A stretch of DNA of 17,752 nucleotides from contig DBWG01000050.1 of the NCBI GenBank assembly GCA_002308635.1, positions 1 to 17,752 on the forward strand. Direction: 5' to 3'. A program made the translations under genes and the position numbers. Positions 1 through 6,965 of the stretch are shown here, one piece after another. This stretch comes from Ruminococcaceae bacterium UBA1244 (lineage in GTDB: Bacteria; Bacillota; Clostridia; Oscillospirales; Acutalibacteraceae). The notes beneath the pieces are model-generated. The model made no database searches. It was not told the origin of the DNA and was given only the letters and a program-made list of their open reading frames with translations. How positions within the stretch are numbered: the stretch's first letter is position 1; every line of letters starts with the position of its first letter.

Positions 1-48
1 CAACAGCCTCTATTACTATTACTATATAATAATATATATATATATATT
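1..48. other. Probable oriC unwinding element (DnaA-trio plus AT-rich stretch)
   Basis: Immediately upstream of dnaN, bases 10-24 read CTA TTA CTA TTA CTA. The complementary strand read 3' to 5' is therefore GAT AAT GAT AAT GAT, which fits the DnaA-trio pattern (3'-[G/A]A[T/A]-5') known from Bacillus subtilis oriC. It is followed directly by A/T-only DNA at 23-48, including (AT)8 at 32-47, a natural easily melted region. In B. subtilis the order is DnaA boxes, GC cluster, trios, AT-rich element, dnaN; here the part from the trios onward matches. The DnaA boxes and dnaA would lie left of the window and cannot be seen. A TATAAT at 25-30 could also be a -10 for dnaN, but no convincing -35 precedes it. 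Confidence 0.65.
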
Positions 49-82
49 GAATACCGACTCCAGAACGAAAAGGAAGGATAAA

Positions 83-1189
83 ATGAAATTTAACTGCAGC
101 AGACAAAAATTGAACGAAGCAGTGTTAAATGTTATAAGGGCAGTATCTTCAAAATCAACAATGCCTGCCCTTGAAGGCATACTTATCAAGACCCGCAGCG
201 GAAAGCTGGAACTCTCCGGCTATGATATGGAAATAGGCATAACAACATCCATAGATGCAATGATATATACGGAAGGAGCAGTCGTTATAAACGCAAAGCT
301 TCTTTCAGATATCATAAGAAGAATGCCGGAAGATCAGATAACCTTCAGCATAGACGAAAAACTTCTTGTCTATATCTCCAGCGGAAAGTCCGACTACAAG
401 ATTATCGGTATCCCTGATTCAGAATTTCCTGAGATACCCTCAGTAACAGGAAGCGACAGCATAACCATCAACGGCGAATCTCTCCAGAGCATGATACGCC
501 AGACAATATATGCAGTTTCTGACAAGGACATCAAGCCTGCAAACAAAGGTTCTCTCTTTGAGATAAACGGAGGTACTATAAAGATCATCTCCGTTGACGG
601 CTACCGTCTCGCCATAAGAAAGGAAACCATAAAATACGACGGTGAAAAAAGCTTTATAGTTCCCGGAAAGTCACTCTCAGAAGTGGAAAAGCTCATCGCA
701 GAGGACACAGAAAATGTAGAAATAACGGTAGGGGACAGACACATCATATTCCGCATAGGCGAATACTCTATAACAACAAGACTTATAGAAGCAGAATTTA
801 TGAACTATAAGGCGGCTATACCCTCGATACATTCAACAGAACTGAAAGTAAACACAAGAAGTCTCATAAACTCTATCGACAGAATGTCGCTGCTCCTCAA
901 CGAGCGTATGAAAAGCCCCATAAAATGCCGCATAGAATCCGGTCTTATAAAGACATCCTGCAATACTTCACTCGGACAGGCTTATGATGAGTTTGAAATC
1001 GAAATGACAGGCGAGGATATCGAGATAGGCTTCGATAACAAATATATGCTCGATGCTCTTAAAAATGCCGAAACAGACGAGGTAAAGATCCACATGAACG
1101 GACCTCTCAGTCCGATAGTGATACTCCCCAGCGAAGGAGAAAGCTTTCTGTTTCTGGTGCTTCCGGTGAGGTTAAGAAATGAAAGATGA
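83..1189 (+). CDS. dnaN: DNA polymerase III beta subunit (sliding clamp)
   Basis: This is the ring-shaped processivity clamp that tethers DNA polymerase III to DNA; it acts as a homodimer at the replication fork. The product is 368 residues, the usual clamp length, and starts MKFNCSRQKLNEAV. The three tandem clamp folds of about 120 residues are suggested by length, and the C-terminal strand PIVILPSEGESFLFLVLPVR is the typical family ending with its LPVR signature. The ATG at 83 is chosen over an in-frame TTG at 47 because AGGAAGGA at 71-78 is a good ribosome binding site, and because residues upstream of it would be encoded by the AT-rich origin DNA. The 3' end overlaps the next gene by 11 bases. 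Position next to an oriC-like element and before recF is the standard Firmicute order. Confidence 0.97.
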   Translation: MKFNCSRQKLNEAVLNVIRAVSSKSTMPALEGILIKTRSGKLELSGYDMEIGITTSIDAMIYTEGAVVINAKLLSDIIRRMPEDQITFSIDEKLLVYISSGKSDYKIIGIPDSEFPEIPSVTGSDSITINGESLQSMIRQTIYAVSDKDIKPANKGSLFEINGGTIKIISVDGYRLAIRKETIKYDGEKSFIVPGKSLSEVEKLIAEDTENVEITVGDRHIIFRIGEYSITTRLIEAEFMNYKAAIPSIHSTELKVNTRSLINSIDRMSLLLNERMKSPIKCRIESGLIKTSCNTSLGQAYDEFEIEMTGEDIEIGFDNKYMLDALKNAETDEVKIHMNGPLSPIVILPSEGESFLFLVLPVRLRNER

Positions 1190-1397
1190 AAAATTTACCC
1201 TAAAAGAACAGGAAGAATATATAAGACTCTGCGATCTTTTAAAAATGTGCGGAGCTTTTGATACCGGAGGTCAGGCAAAGGTCGCAATACAAAGCGGTGA
1301 AGTCTCAGTAAACGGAGAGATCTGTGTTCAGCGGGGAAAGAAAATGCGCCGCGGCGACATAGCCGTATATAACGGAACTAACTTTGAGGTGTGCTGA
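1179..1397 (+). CDS. yaaA: Small S4-domain RNA-binding protein (YaaA/RlbA-like)
   Basis: A 72-residue protein made almost entirely of an S4 RNA-binding fold. The segment LCDLLKMCGAFDTGGQAKVAIQ (about residues 16-37) followed by SGEVSVNGEICVQRGKKMRRGD carries the usual S4 features: a helix pair, a VxVNGE turn and a basic RGKKMRRGD stretch for RNA contact. The homologue in Bacillus subtilis (YaaA, also called RlbA) lies at the same place between dnaN and recF and has been linked to ribosome assembly; that role here is inference by family and synteny. The ATG lies inside the end of dnaN, preceded by GGTGAGG at 1165-1171, so translation is probably coupled. The stop is one base before the recF start. 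Confidence 0.9.
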   Translation: MKDEKFTLKEQEEYIRLCDLLKMCGAFDTGGQAKVAIQSGEVSVNGEICVQRGKKMRRGDIAVYNGTNFEVC

Positions 1398-1398
1398 T

Positions 1399-2493
1399 TT
1401 GTATATTAAAAGCCTGTCATTCAAAAACTACAGGAACCTTTCAGATTCGGAAATTTTTCCGTCTGAAGGTATAAACGTCATCTATGGTGACAATGCTCAG
1501 GGTAAGACAAATCTCATAGAATGTATATGGCTGTTTACGGGAGGAAGATCATTCAGAGGTTCAAAGGACAGCGAGCTTATTGCTTTTGGAGAAAAAAAGG
1601 CTCTTACAGAGCTGTGCTTCTATTCAAAAAACCGTGAACAGACCATATCAATAGAAATTTCCGGCGGAAAAAGAAGCGCTGTGCTGAATGAAGTACCAAA
1701 AAATTACCTGTCTCAGATAGTCGGGGCATTCTGTGCGGTAGTTTTTTCACCGGATCACCTGACCCTTATAAAAAACGGCCCCGAAGAACGCAGAAATTTT
1801 GTTGACGCTGCTGTATGTCAGATAAAGCCCGGATATGCAGTACAGCTTTCAAGGTACAAAAAAATACTCAACGAGAGAAATGCCCTTTTAAAGGACATCC
1901 CAAAACACAGAGAGCTTGAAGATATGCTTGATATATGGAACGACCGTCTTGCCGCAGAGGGCGCTGTGATAGCAATAGAGAGAAAAAAATATATCCAAAA
2001 GCTTTCTGAACTTGCCGCAGGTTTTTATGACGGTATTTCTGGCGGCAAAGAAAAAATGTCAGTCAGCTACAGATCAGCCTGTCCTGACGATATCAGCTCT
2101 GCTCAGGAAATAAAGGAACTGCTTTTAAAAGCTCTTGAAAATAAACAGTCAGATGATATATACTGCGGATTTACGACCTCAGGCGTACACCGTGACGACC
2201 TTATCATCAGGATAAACGGCCGTGAGGCAAGGAACTTCGGATCTCAGGGACAGCAGAGAAGTGCTGTGCTTTCACTGAAACTTGCGGAAGCGGCAGTATC
2301 CGGAAATGAAACTGGTGAGAAACCTGTGATACTCCTTGACGACGTACTGAGCGAGCTTGACGGAACAAGACAGAACTATCTGCTCCATAAGCTTCAGGGA
2401 ATGCAGGTGTTTATTACCTGCTGTGAAAAAGAGATAGAAGCCGACAATAAATTCAGGATCAGTTCCGGAAAAATAACAGCTTCGGAGGAATGA
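1399..2493 (+). CDS. recF: DNA replication and repair protein RecF
   Basis: RecF is an SMC/ABC-like ATPase that works with RecO and RecR to load RecA at single-strand gaps. The product is 364 residues, the family norm. The Walker A motif GDNAQGKTN is at residues 30-38 after the typical opening MYIKSLSFKNYRNL. The ABC signature region FGSQGQQRSAVLSLKLAE begins near residue 279, and the Walker B / D-loop LLDDVLSELD lies near residues 310-320. I choose the TTG at 1399, not the upstream TTG at 1384, because GAGGTG at 1386-1391 is correctly spaced for it and because it gives the family-standard MYIKxLxFxNYRN start. The gene begins one base after the S4 gene stop and its last bases carry the GGAGG used by remB. 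Confidence 0.97.
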   Translation: MYIKSLSFKNYRNLSDSEIFPSEGINVIYGDNAQGKTNLIECIWLFTGGRSFRGSKDSELIAFGEKKALTELCFYSKNREQTISIEISGGKRSAVLNEVPKNYLSQIVGAFCAVVFSPDHLTLIKNGPEERRNFVDAAVCQIKPGYAVQLSRYKKILNERNALLKDIPKHRELEDMLDIWNDRLAAEGAVIAIERKKYIQKLSELAAGFYDGISGGKEKMSVSYRSACPDDISSAQEIKELLLKALENKQSDDIYCGFTTSGVHRDDLIIRINGREARNFGSQGQQRSAVLSLKLAEAAVSGNETGEKPVILLDDVLSELDGTRQNYLLHKLQGMQVFITCCEKEIEADNKFRISSGKITASEE

Positions 2494-2496
2494 TCG

Positions 2497-2781
2497 TTGT
2501 ATCTTCACTTGGGAAATAATACAATAATACGAAAAAATGATATTATCGGAATATTTGATCTCGATAACTCTACAATATCCCACAAAACAAGGGACTTCCT
2601 TTCGGAGGCTGAAAAAAACGGAAAAGTGATAAACGTATCAAGCGAGCTTCCGAAATCCTTTGTGCTGTGCAGGGATAATGATGACTTTGTGATCTATATC
2701 TGTCAGCTCTCGCCGGTGACGCTCATCAGGAGAGCTTCTCAGATGAATATATATGCAGACCAGGAAAGGAATGATTTTTAG
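2497..2781 (+). CDS. remB: RemB/YaaB-like DUF370 regulator
   Basis: A 94-residue protein starting MYLHLGNNTIIRKNDIIGIFDLDN, the hallmark opening of the DUF370 family; Bacillus subtilis RemB (YaaB) starts in the same way and is encoded at the same place between recF and gyrB. RemA/RemB proteins promote biofilm matrix expression in B. subtilis, with RemA known to bind DNA. Whether this protein acts on matrix genes in the present organism is not shown. Other family-like segments are the central PKSFVLCRDNDDFVIY and SPVTLIRRA. The TTG start at 2497 is supported by GGAGG at 2484-2488 and by the family N-terminus. Its TAG stop shares the final base with the GTG start of the next gene (TAGTG). Confidence 0.88.
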   Translation: MYLHLGNNTIIRKNDIIGIFDLDNSTISHKTRDFLSEAEKNGKVINVSSELPKSFVLCRDNDDFVIYICQLSPVTLIRRASQMNIYADQERNDF

Positions 2782-3509
2782 TGGCAAAAATATTGGTGCT
2801 GCCAAAGTGTCCGTACTGCAAAAAAAAGATATCCTACATAGGTGCAATGTTTATGAAAACAAAGGGTGAACACAACTGCCCGTACTGCAAGTGTATCTCC
2901 AATGTTGTGATAAGCAGAGCTGCCTATGCGCTTGCAAGTCTCGTTTGTATTTCGTCGCTGCTGATCGTGGTATTGTATTCGATAGCGGGAGATCACAGCA
3001 GCTTTTTGGGGCTTGCGTGTGTGCTTGCGCCGTTTCTGATCTTTTATATCGTAACTCCGCTTCTTGTAAGGCTCGTTCCGTGCAAGGACAGGTCTGCAGT
3101 GAAAAAGATCCTTGATAAAGCTCCTCAGAGACCGGCATACGAAAAACCCGCTGCGCAGCCGGTGCAGAAGCCGGTTACGCTTGATGTTGACGAAAACTTC
3201 TCGGCAAAGTTCATGCGTGCAAAGTCAAATGTTCAGAAAAATGCGGAAGACTCCGCAATGGCGGACGGTGAAACAGACAATACCGTGCCGGAGGTAATGG
3301 AGGACATCCGCAATAATGCCGTTGATTTTGAGATAAACGGAAGCTCCGGACTGGAAAGCTTTCCGGAGGACGAAAATATCCGCAGACTTGAATATTCTGA
3401 GAATGAATTTGATATGGAAGCATTTGACAGGGAATATGCACCAACTGAAAGCCCGGCGGAGGATGTTCCCTATGAAACAAGTCCCGATGAGGAAAACGGT
3501 AGCTATTAA
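2781..3509 (+). CDS. Zinc-ribbon, two-helix membrane protein with acidic tail (unknown function)
   Basis: This 242-residue protein has an N-terminal zinc-ribbon pattern, Cys10-x2-Cys13 (CPYC) and Cys33-x2-Cys36 (CPYC), with 19 residues between the pairs. Two hydrophobic segments follow at about 46-69 and 74-96, ending TPLLVRLVPC. The remaining 140 residues are hydrophilic, first Pro/Lys-rich and then strongly acidic, with no fold I recognise. The start is GTG at 2781, overlapping the remB stop by one base, with AGGAAAGGA upstream at 2762-2770. The Cys arrangement recalls small clostridial CxxC-about 20-CxxC proteins, from memory only. The next gene is a shorter paralogue. Role unknown; the head most likely binds zinc on the cytoplasmic side, which is inference. 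Confidence 0.75.
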   Translation: MAKILVLPKCPYCKKKISYIGAMFMKTKGEHNCPYCKCISNVVISRAAYALASLVCISSLLIVVLYSIAGDHSSFLGLACVLAPFLIFYIVTPLLVRLVPCKDRSAVKKILDKAPQRPAYEKPAAQPVQKPVTLDVDENFSAKFMRAKSNVQKNAEDSAMADGETDNTVPEVMEDIRNNAVDFEINGSSGLESFPEDENIRRLEYSENEFDMEAFDREYAPTESPAEDVPYETSPDEENGSY

Positions 3510-3524
3510 GAAAAGAGGAACTGT

Positions 3525-3866
3525 ATGTACGGATTCAGGTCATGCCCGTATTGCAGGAAGTCATATAACTACGGAAGGATAATATCCGGCAGAGGAAAGA
3601 TCAGAAGCTGCTGCTATTGTCACAAAAAATTCTCCGTAAACAAAAAAAGCAGGCTTTTTATACTGTTTTGTGCCTGTGTTGTTATGGTAATTGCTGATGT
3701 CCTGCTGATGCTTTTGCAGCCGGAGCTGAAAAAGGATACGTTCAGGATAATGGTGATATCTGATGCCGCAGTGACAGCGCTGTGCTTTGCTGTGTCACCG
3801 TTTTTTGTAAGATTTAGGAATGTAACAGATACTGCCGACAAGGTGCAGCATGATCTGCACCAATAA
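3525..3866 (+). CDS. Short zinc-ribbon, two-helix membrane protein, paralogue of the preceding gene
   Basis: A 113-residue protein with Cys7-x2-Cys10 (CPYC) and Cys29-x2-Cys32 (CCYC), 18 residues apart, then two hydrophobic segments at about 43-64 and 73-92 ending SPFFVRFRN. Cys pairs, helix spacing and the (S/T)P-x2-VR motif after helix 2 all match the upstream protein, but the long acidic tail is missing. The ATG at 3525 is preceded by AGAGGA at 3514-3519, 15 bases after the previous stop; its own TAA overlaps the region just before the gyrB ribosome binding site. Same operon as recF to gyrB. Function unknown; a tandem duplication followed by tail gain or loss is the simplest history. Confidence 0.72.
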   Translation: MYGFRSCPYCRKSYNYGRIISGRGKIRSCCYCHKKFSVNKKSRLFILFCACVVMVIADVLLMLLQPELKKDTFRIMVISDAAVTALCFAVSPFFVRFRNVTDTADKVQHDLHQ

Positions 3867-3879
3867 GGAGGTTAACATA

Positions 3880-5820
3880 ATGGATCCAAATGATATCTCT
3901 CAGACAACTGAAAAATACGGCGCTGATGAAATACAGGTGCTGGAAGGACTTGAGGCCGTCAGAAAGCGCCCCGGTATGTATATCGGTTCCACAGGCCCGA
4001 GAGGACTGCACCATCTTGTTTATGAGATCGTAGACAACTCGATCGACGAGGCTCTTGCAGGATACTGCAGCAAGATCGAGGTGCACATCCTGCCGGGTGA
4101 GATAATACGTGTTATAGATAACGGGCGTGGTATCCCTGTCGGCATACAGCCGAAATTGGGAATACCTGCCGTTACGGTAGTTTTTACTGTGCTTCATGCC
4201 GGAGGAAAGTTCGGAGGAGGAGGCTATAAGGTCGCAGGCGGTCTTCACGGCGTTGGTGCGTCCGTTGTAAATGCTCTTTCCGAATGGACTGAGGTGGAGG
4301 TCTGTGACGGAAAGGATGTCTACCGCCAGCGATTTGAAAGAGGAAATCAGGCAACAGAGCTTGAAAAGATCGGTCAGGGCGAAACTACCGGAACGACTGT
4401 CACATTCAAGGCTGACCCTGAAATATTTACCGAGACTGATGTATATGACTATGAGGTGCTTTCCACCCGTCTCAGGGAACAGGCGTTTTTGAATGCGGGA
4501 GTACATATAGAACTGATCGACGAGAGAGATCCGGAAAATGTCTCAAGCGAGGATTTTTGCTATGAAGGCGGCGTTTCAAGCTTTGTGGAATATATCCATA
4601 AAAAAAGAGCGCTCGATGTTATACATCCGGATATAATCCATTTTCAGGCAAAAAATGACGACGATACCGCTTCAGCTGAGATAGCTATGCAGTATAACGA
4701 AAGCTATAATGAGCTTATTCTGTCTTTTGCAAATAATATCCACACAAATGACGGCGGTACCCATGAGGAAGGCTTCAAGCGTTCACTCACAAGAGTTATG
4801 AACGACTATGCAAGAAAATTCAATATCATAAAAGAGGGCGAAAAGAACCTCAGCGGTGAGGATGTGCGTGAGGGTCTTACCGCAGTAATAAGCGTCAAGC
4901 TCAAGGACGCACAGTTTGAGAGCCAGACAAAGGCAAAGCTCGGCAATACCGAAATAAGAACGCTCGTTGACAAGCTTGTCAGCGAAAAGCTCGAACAGTA
5001 TCTTGAAGAAAATCCCGCAACTGCAAAGGCGATATTTGAAAAGGCGCTTATGGCGGCAAGGGCAAGGGATGCCGCAAGAAAGGCAAGAGATCTTGCAAGA
5101 AGAAAGACCGCTATGGAAGGCGCAGGGCTTCCCGGAAAGCTTGCAGACTGTCAGTCTAAAAACGTTGAGGAAACAGAAATCTATATCGTAGAGGGAGATT
5201 CTGCGGGAGGTTCCGCAAAGGGAGGTCGTGACAGACGTTTTCAGGCGATACTTCCTCTTTGGGGAAAGATGCTCAACGTAGAAAAGGCAAGGCTCGACAG
5301 AGTGTATGGAAATGATAAGCTGATGCCGGTAATAACTGCTCTCGGCTGCGGTATCGGCGATGATCTGGACCTCTCAAAGCTCAGATACGGAAAAATAATC
5401 ATCATGGCGGATGCCGATGTTGACGGTTCTCACATCAGAACGCTTATGCTCACATTCTTCTTCCGCTTTATGAGACCGCTTATTGAAGAAGGACATATCT
5501 ATATCGCACAGCCGCCGCTCTACCGCATTACAAAGGGCAAGGTACACCATTATGCCTATACGGATCAGGAAAGAGACCAGATAATGTCTGAGCTTGGCGG
5601 AAAGTATGAGATACAGCGCTATAAAGGTCTTGGTGAGATGGATGCAGAACAGCTCTGGGAGACTACTATGGATCCTGCAACAAGGATAATGCTGAGAGTG
5701 GATATGGAAGACGCAGCGGCTGCTGATGAAGTGTTTACGATACTTATGGGCGACAAGGTCGAACCAAGAAGAGAATTTATAGAAAAGAATGCCAAGTATG
5801 TACAAAATCTTGATGTATGA
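3880..5820 (+). CDS. gyrB: DNA gyrase subunit B
   Basis: The ATPase subunit of gyrase, which with GyrA forms the A2B2 enzyme that introduces negative supercoils. The product is 646 residues, normal for Gram-positive GyrB. The GHKL ATPase domain shows EIVDNSIDEA (Glu49 the likely catalytic base, Asn53 for Mg), RVIDNGRGIP and GLHGVGASVVNALS. The transducer has QTKAKLGN. The TOPRIM domain has EGDSAGGSAKGGRDR from Glu438 and DADVDGSH with Asp511, Asp513 and Asp515. The ending QRYKGLGEMDAEQLWETTM is typical. ATG at 3880 is chosen over an upstream in-frame codon at 3850 because AAGGAGG at 3865-3871 is a perfect Shine-Dalgarno at good spacing. Residue 461 in LPLWGK is Trp, where E. coli has Lys447. 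The RxQAILP and NVEKAR context favours gyrase over topoisomerase IV. Confidence 0.98.
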   Translation: MDPNDISQTTEKYGADEIQVLEGLEAVRKRPGMYIGSTGPRGLHHLVYEIVDNSIDEALAGYCSKIEVHILPGEIIRVIDNGRGIPVGIQPKLGIPAVTVVFTVLHAGGKFGGGGYKVAGGLHGVGASVVNALSEWTEVEVCDGKDVYRQRFERGNQATELEKIGQGETTGTTVTFKADPEIFTETDVYDYEVLSTRLREQAFLNAGVHIELIDERDPENVSSEDFCYEGGVSSFVEYIHKKRALDVIHPDIIHFQAKNDDDTASAEIAMQYNESYNELILSFANNIHTNDGGTHEEGFKRSLTRVMNDYARKFNIIKEGEKNLSGEDVREGLTAVISVKLKDAQFESQTKAKLGNTEIRTLVDKLVSEKLEQYLEENPATAKAIFEKALMAARARDAARKARDLARRKTAMEGAGLPGKLADCQSKNVEETEIYIVEGDSAGGSAKGGRDRRFQAILPLWGKMLNVEKARLDRVYGNDKLMPVITALGCGIGDDLDLSKLRYGKIIIMADADVDGSHIRTLMLTFFFRFMRPLIEEGHIYIAQPPLYRITKGKVHHYAYTDQERDQIMSELGGKYEIQRYKGLGEMDAEQLWETTMDPATRIMLRVDMEDAAAADEVFTILMGDKVEPRREFIEKNAKYVQNLDV

Positions 5821-5832
5821 TAAGGAGTTAAT

Positions 5833-6474
5833 ATGAAAGACACGGACGACAGTATATTAGGAAATAATGACCGTACCGAAGAGACAGTAAATGAAGATAA
5901 TCCGGAATGGGACGGATCAGAGAGCGAACTCGTTGCCGATGATGACGCCGAAGAATATGAGATCCCCGAAACAGGGATAAAGCTTTCTTATGTTCTTACA
6001 GAAGAAGAATTGTATAACTGCCTTCAGAACAGCAGCTTCTACAAGACCAGAGGCAGCAGGGCGATCGGCACAGCGGTGCTTTTTGTATTGGCGGGAATAG
6101 CATTTTTAGTATCGTTTTTTATCGGAAATACTTCGATGAGAAGAGCGGATATGTTTTTTGGAATATTCTGCTTCCTTATGGCGGCGCTGGTGATGATAGT
6201 GCCGAATATACACATGAAAAGCGAAGCCAAAAGAGCCGCAAACGGAAAGAAGATAAATGCAGAGGTCTATCCGGACCATATCGACATCGGTGAGGGAGAG
6301 GGCGCATGGAGCATTGACCTCGACGGGAACTGTGTCCTTAAAGAATTTGATAATATTTTTATGATCTGCCTCAGGGACGGAAGAAATTTTGCTATCCCCG
6401 AAAGGGTCATTGAACCGGAGGTATACAACGAGGTGAAGGCTATCATCGTTTCCGGGACAAAGCCCGCAGAATAA
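5833..6474 (+). CDS. YcxB-like two-helix membrane protein
   Basis: A 213-residue membrane protein of unknown role. Residues 1-47 are hydrophilic and very acidic (many Asp/Glu). The segment ETGIKLSYVLTEEELYNCL at 46-64 precedes transmembrane helices at about 77-98 and 106-126. The C-terminal part, with VYPDHIDIGEGEGAWSIDL and IFMICLRDGRNFAIPERV, resembles the YcxB family domain, a beta-rich membrane-anchored fold with no assigned function; this is recalled resemblance, not a search result. ATG at 5833 has AAGGAG at 5822-5827, only 12 bases after the gyrB stop, and the next gene follows in 13 bases, so it is almost surely co-transcribed with gyrB and the thioesterase. Confidence 0.75.
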   Translation: MKDTDDSILGNNDRTEETVNEDNPEWDGSESELVADDDAEEYEIPETGIKLSYVLTEEELYNCLQNSSFYKTRGSRAIGTAVLFVLAGIAFLVSFFIGNTSMRRADMFFGIFCFLMAALVMIVPNIHMKSEAKRAANGKKINAEVYPDHIDIGEGEGAWSIDLDGNCVLKEFDNIFMICLRDGRNFAIPERVIEPEVYNEVKAIIVSGTKPAE

Positions 6475-6487
6475 GGAGCTTTATGAT

Positions 6488-6907
6488 ATGAAATGCGAGA
6501 CAAAAATAATTGCAAGATATGCGGAGACAGATCAGATGGGGATAATACACCATTCTGTCTATCCTGTGTGGTATGAAGCCGCAAGGACCGATTTTATAAA
6601 ATATGCCGGGATAACCTATACCCAGCTTGAAAAAATGGGCGTTATGCTGCCGCTTGCGGAGCTTACGTGCAGATATTTCCGTCCGGTGCATTATGAAGAT
6701 GAAGTAACTGTCGTCACCGAGACCATTAAACTCAGCGCCGCAAAGATAATATTCCGGTACAGGGTCATTCTTGACGGCGAGCTGATGGCTGAGGGTACGA
6801 CTACTCACGGCTTTGTAAGCTCGGATACATTCAAACCGGTCAATCTTAAAAAGCTTATGCCTGAATTTTATGCGAAGCTTTCGGAATCTGTTGTGACGGA
6901 TGAATGA
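6488..6907 (+). CDS. Hotdog-fold acyl-CoA thioesterase (YbgC/FadM-like)
   Basis: A 139-residue member of the 4HBT branch of hotdog-fold thioesterases, cytosolic enzymes that hydrolyse acyl-CoA thioesters. The N-terminal signature RYAETDQMGIIHHSVYPVWY and EAARTDF is clear: Asp15 aligns with the catalytic Asp of 4-hydroxybenzoyl-CoA thioesterase, and His22, Tyr25, Glu30 and Arg33 are the usual conserved partners. A central long helix is followed by strand segments with EDEVTVVTE and EGTTTHGFVS typical of the fold. Length is normal. Start ATG 6488 has AAGGAG at 6473-6478, overlapping the previous stop. The natural substrate cannot be read from sequence. It is the last gene before a 58-base gap to gyrA. 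Confidence 0.88.
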   Translation: MKCETKIIARYAETDQMGIIHHSVYPVWYEAARTDFIKYAGITYTQLEKMGVMLPLAELTCRYFRPVHYEDEVTVVTETIKLSAAKIIFRYRVILDGELMAEGTTTHGFVSSDTFKPVNLKKLMPEFYAKLSESVVTDE

Positions 6908-6916
6908 GTAAAAACA

Positions 6917-6945
6917 TTGCCGTATAAAAACGGCTGAACGATAAA
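6917..6945 (+). promoter_or_regulatory. Possible weak gyrA promoter
   Basis: In the 58-base gap before gyrA, TTGCCG (6917-6922) and GATAAA (6940-6945) are separated by 17 bases, each matching the sigma-A consensus at four of six positions. A small hairpin, GCCGT / ACGGC with a six-base loop (6919-6934), overlaps the spacer and has no T-run, so it is not a normal terminator. gyrA may simply be read through from gyrB. Confidence 0.3.
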
Positions 6946-6965
6946 ACTGAAAGAGGTGCAGACAA

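Noticed and set aside
3814..4506. 230-codon open frame on the - strand inside gyrB
   Set aside because: It overlaps the conserved ATPase domain of gyrB in antisense and reads as a shadow frame.
6919..6934. GCCGT / ACGGC hairpin before gyrA as a terminator
   Set aside because: The stem is five base pairs with no T-run; at most a weak structure in the gap.
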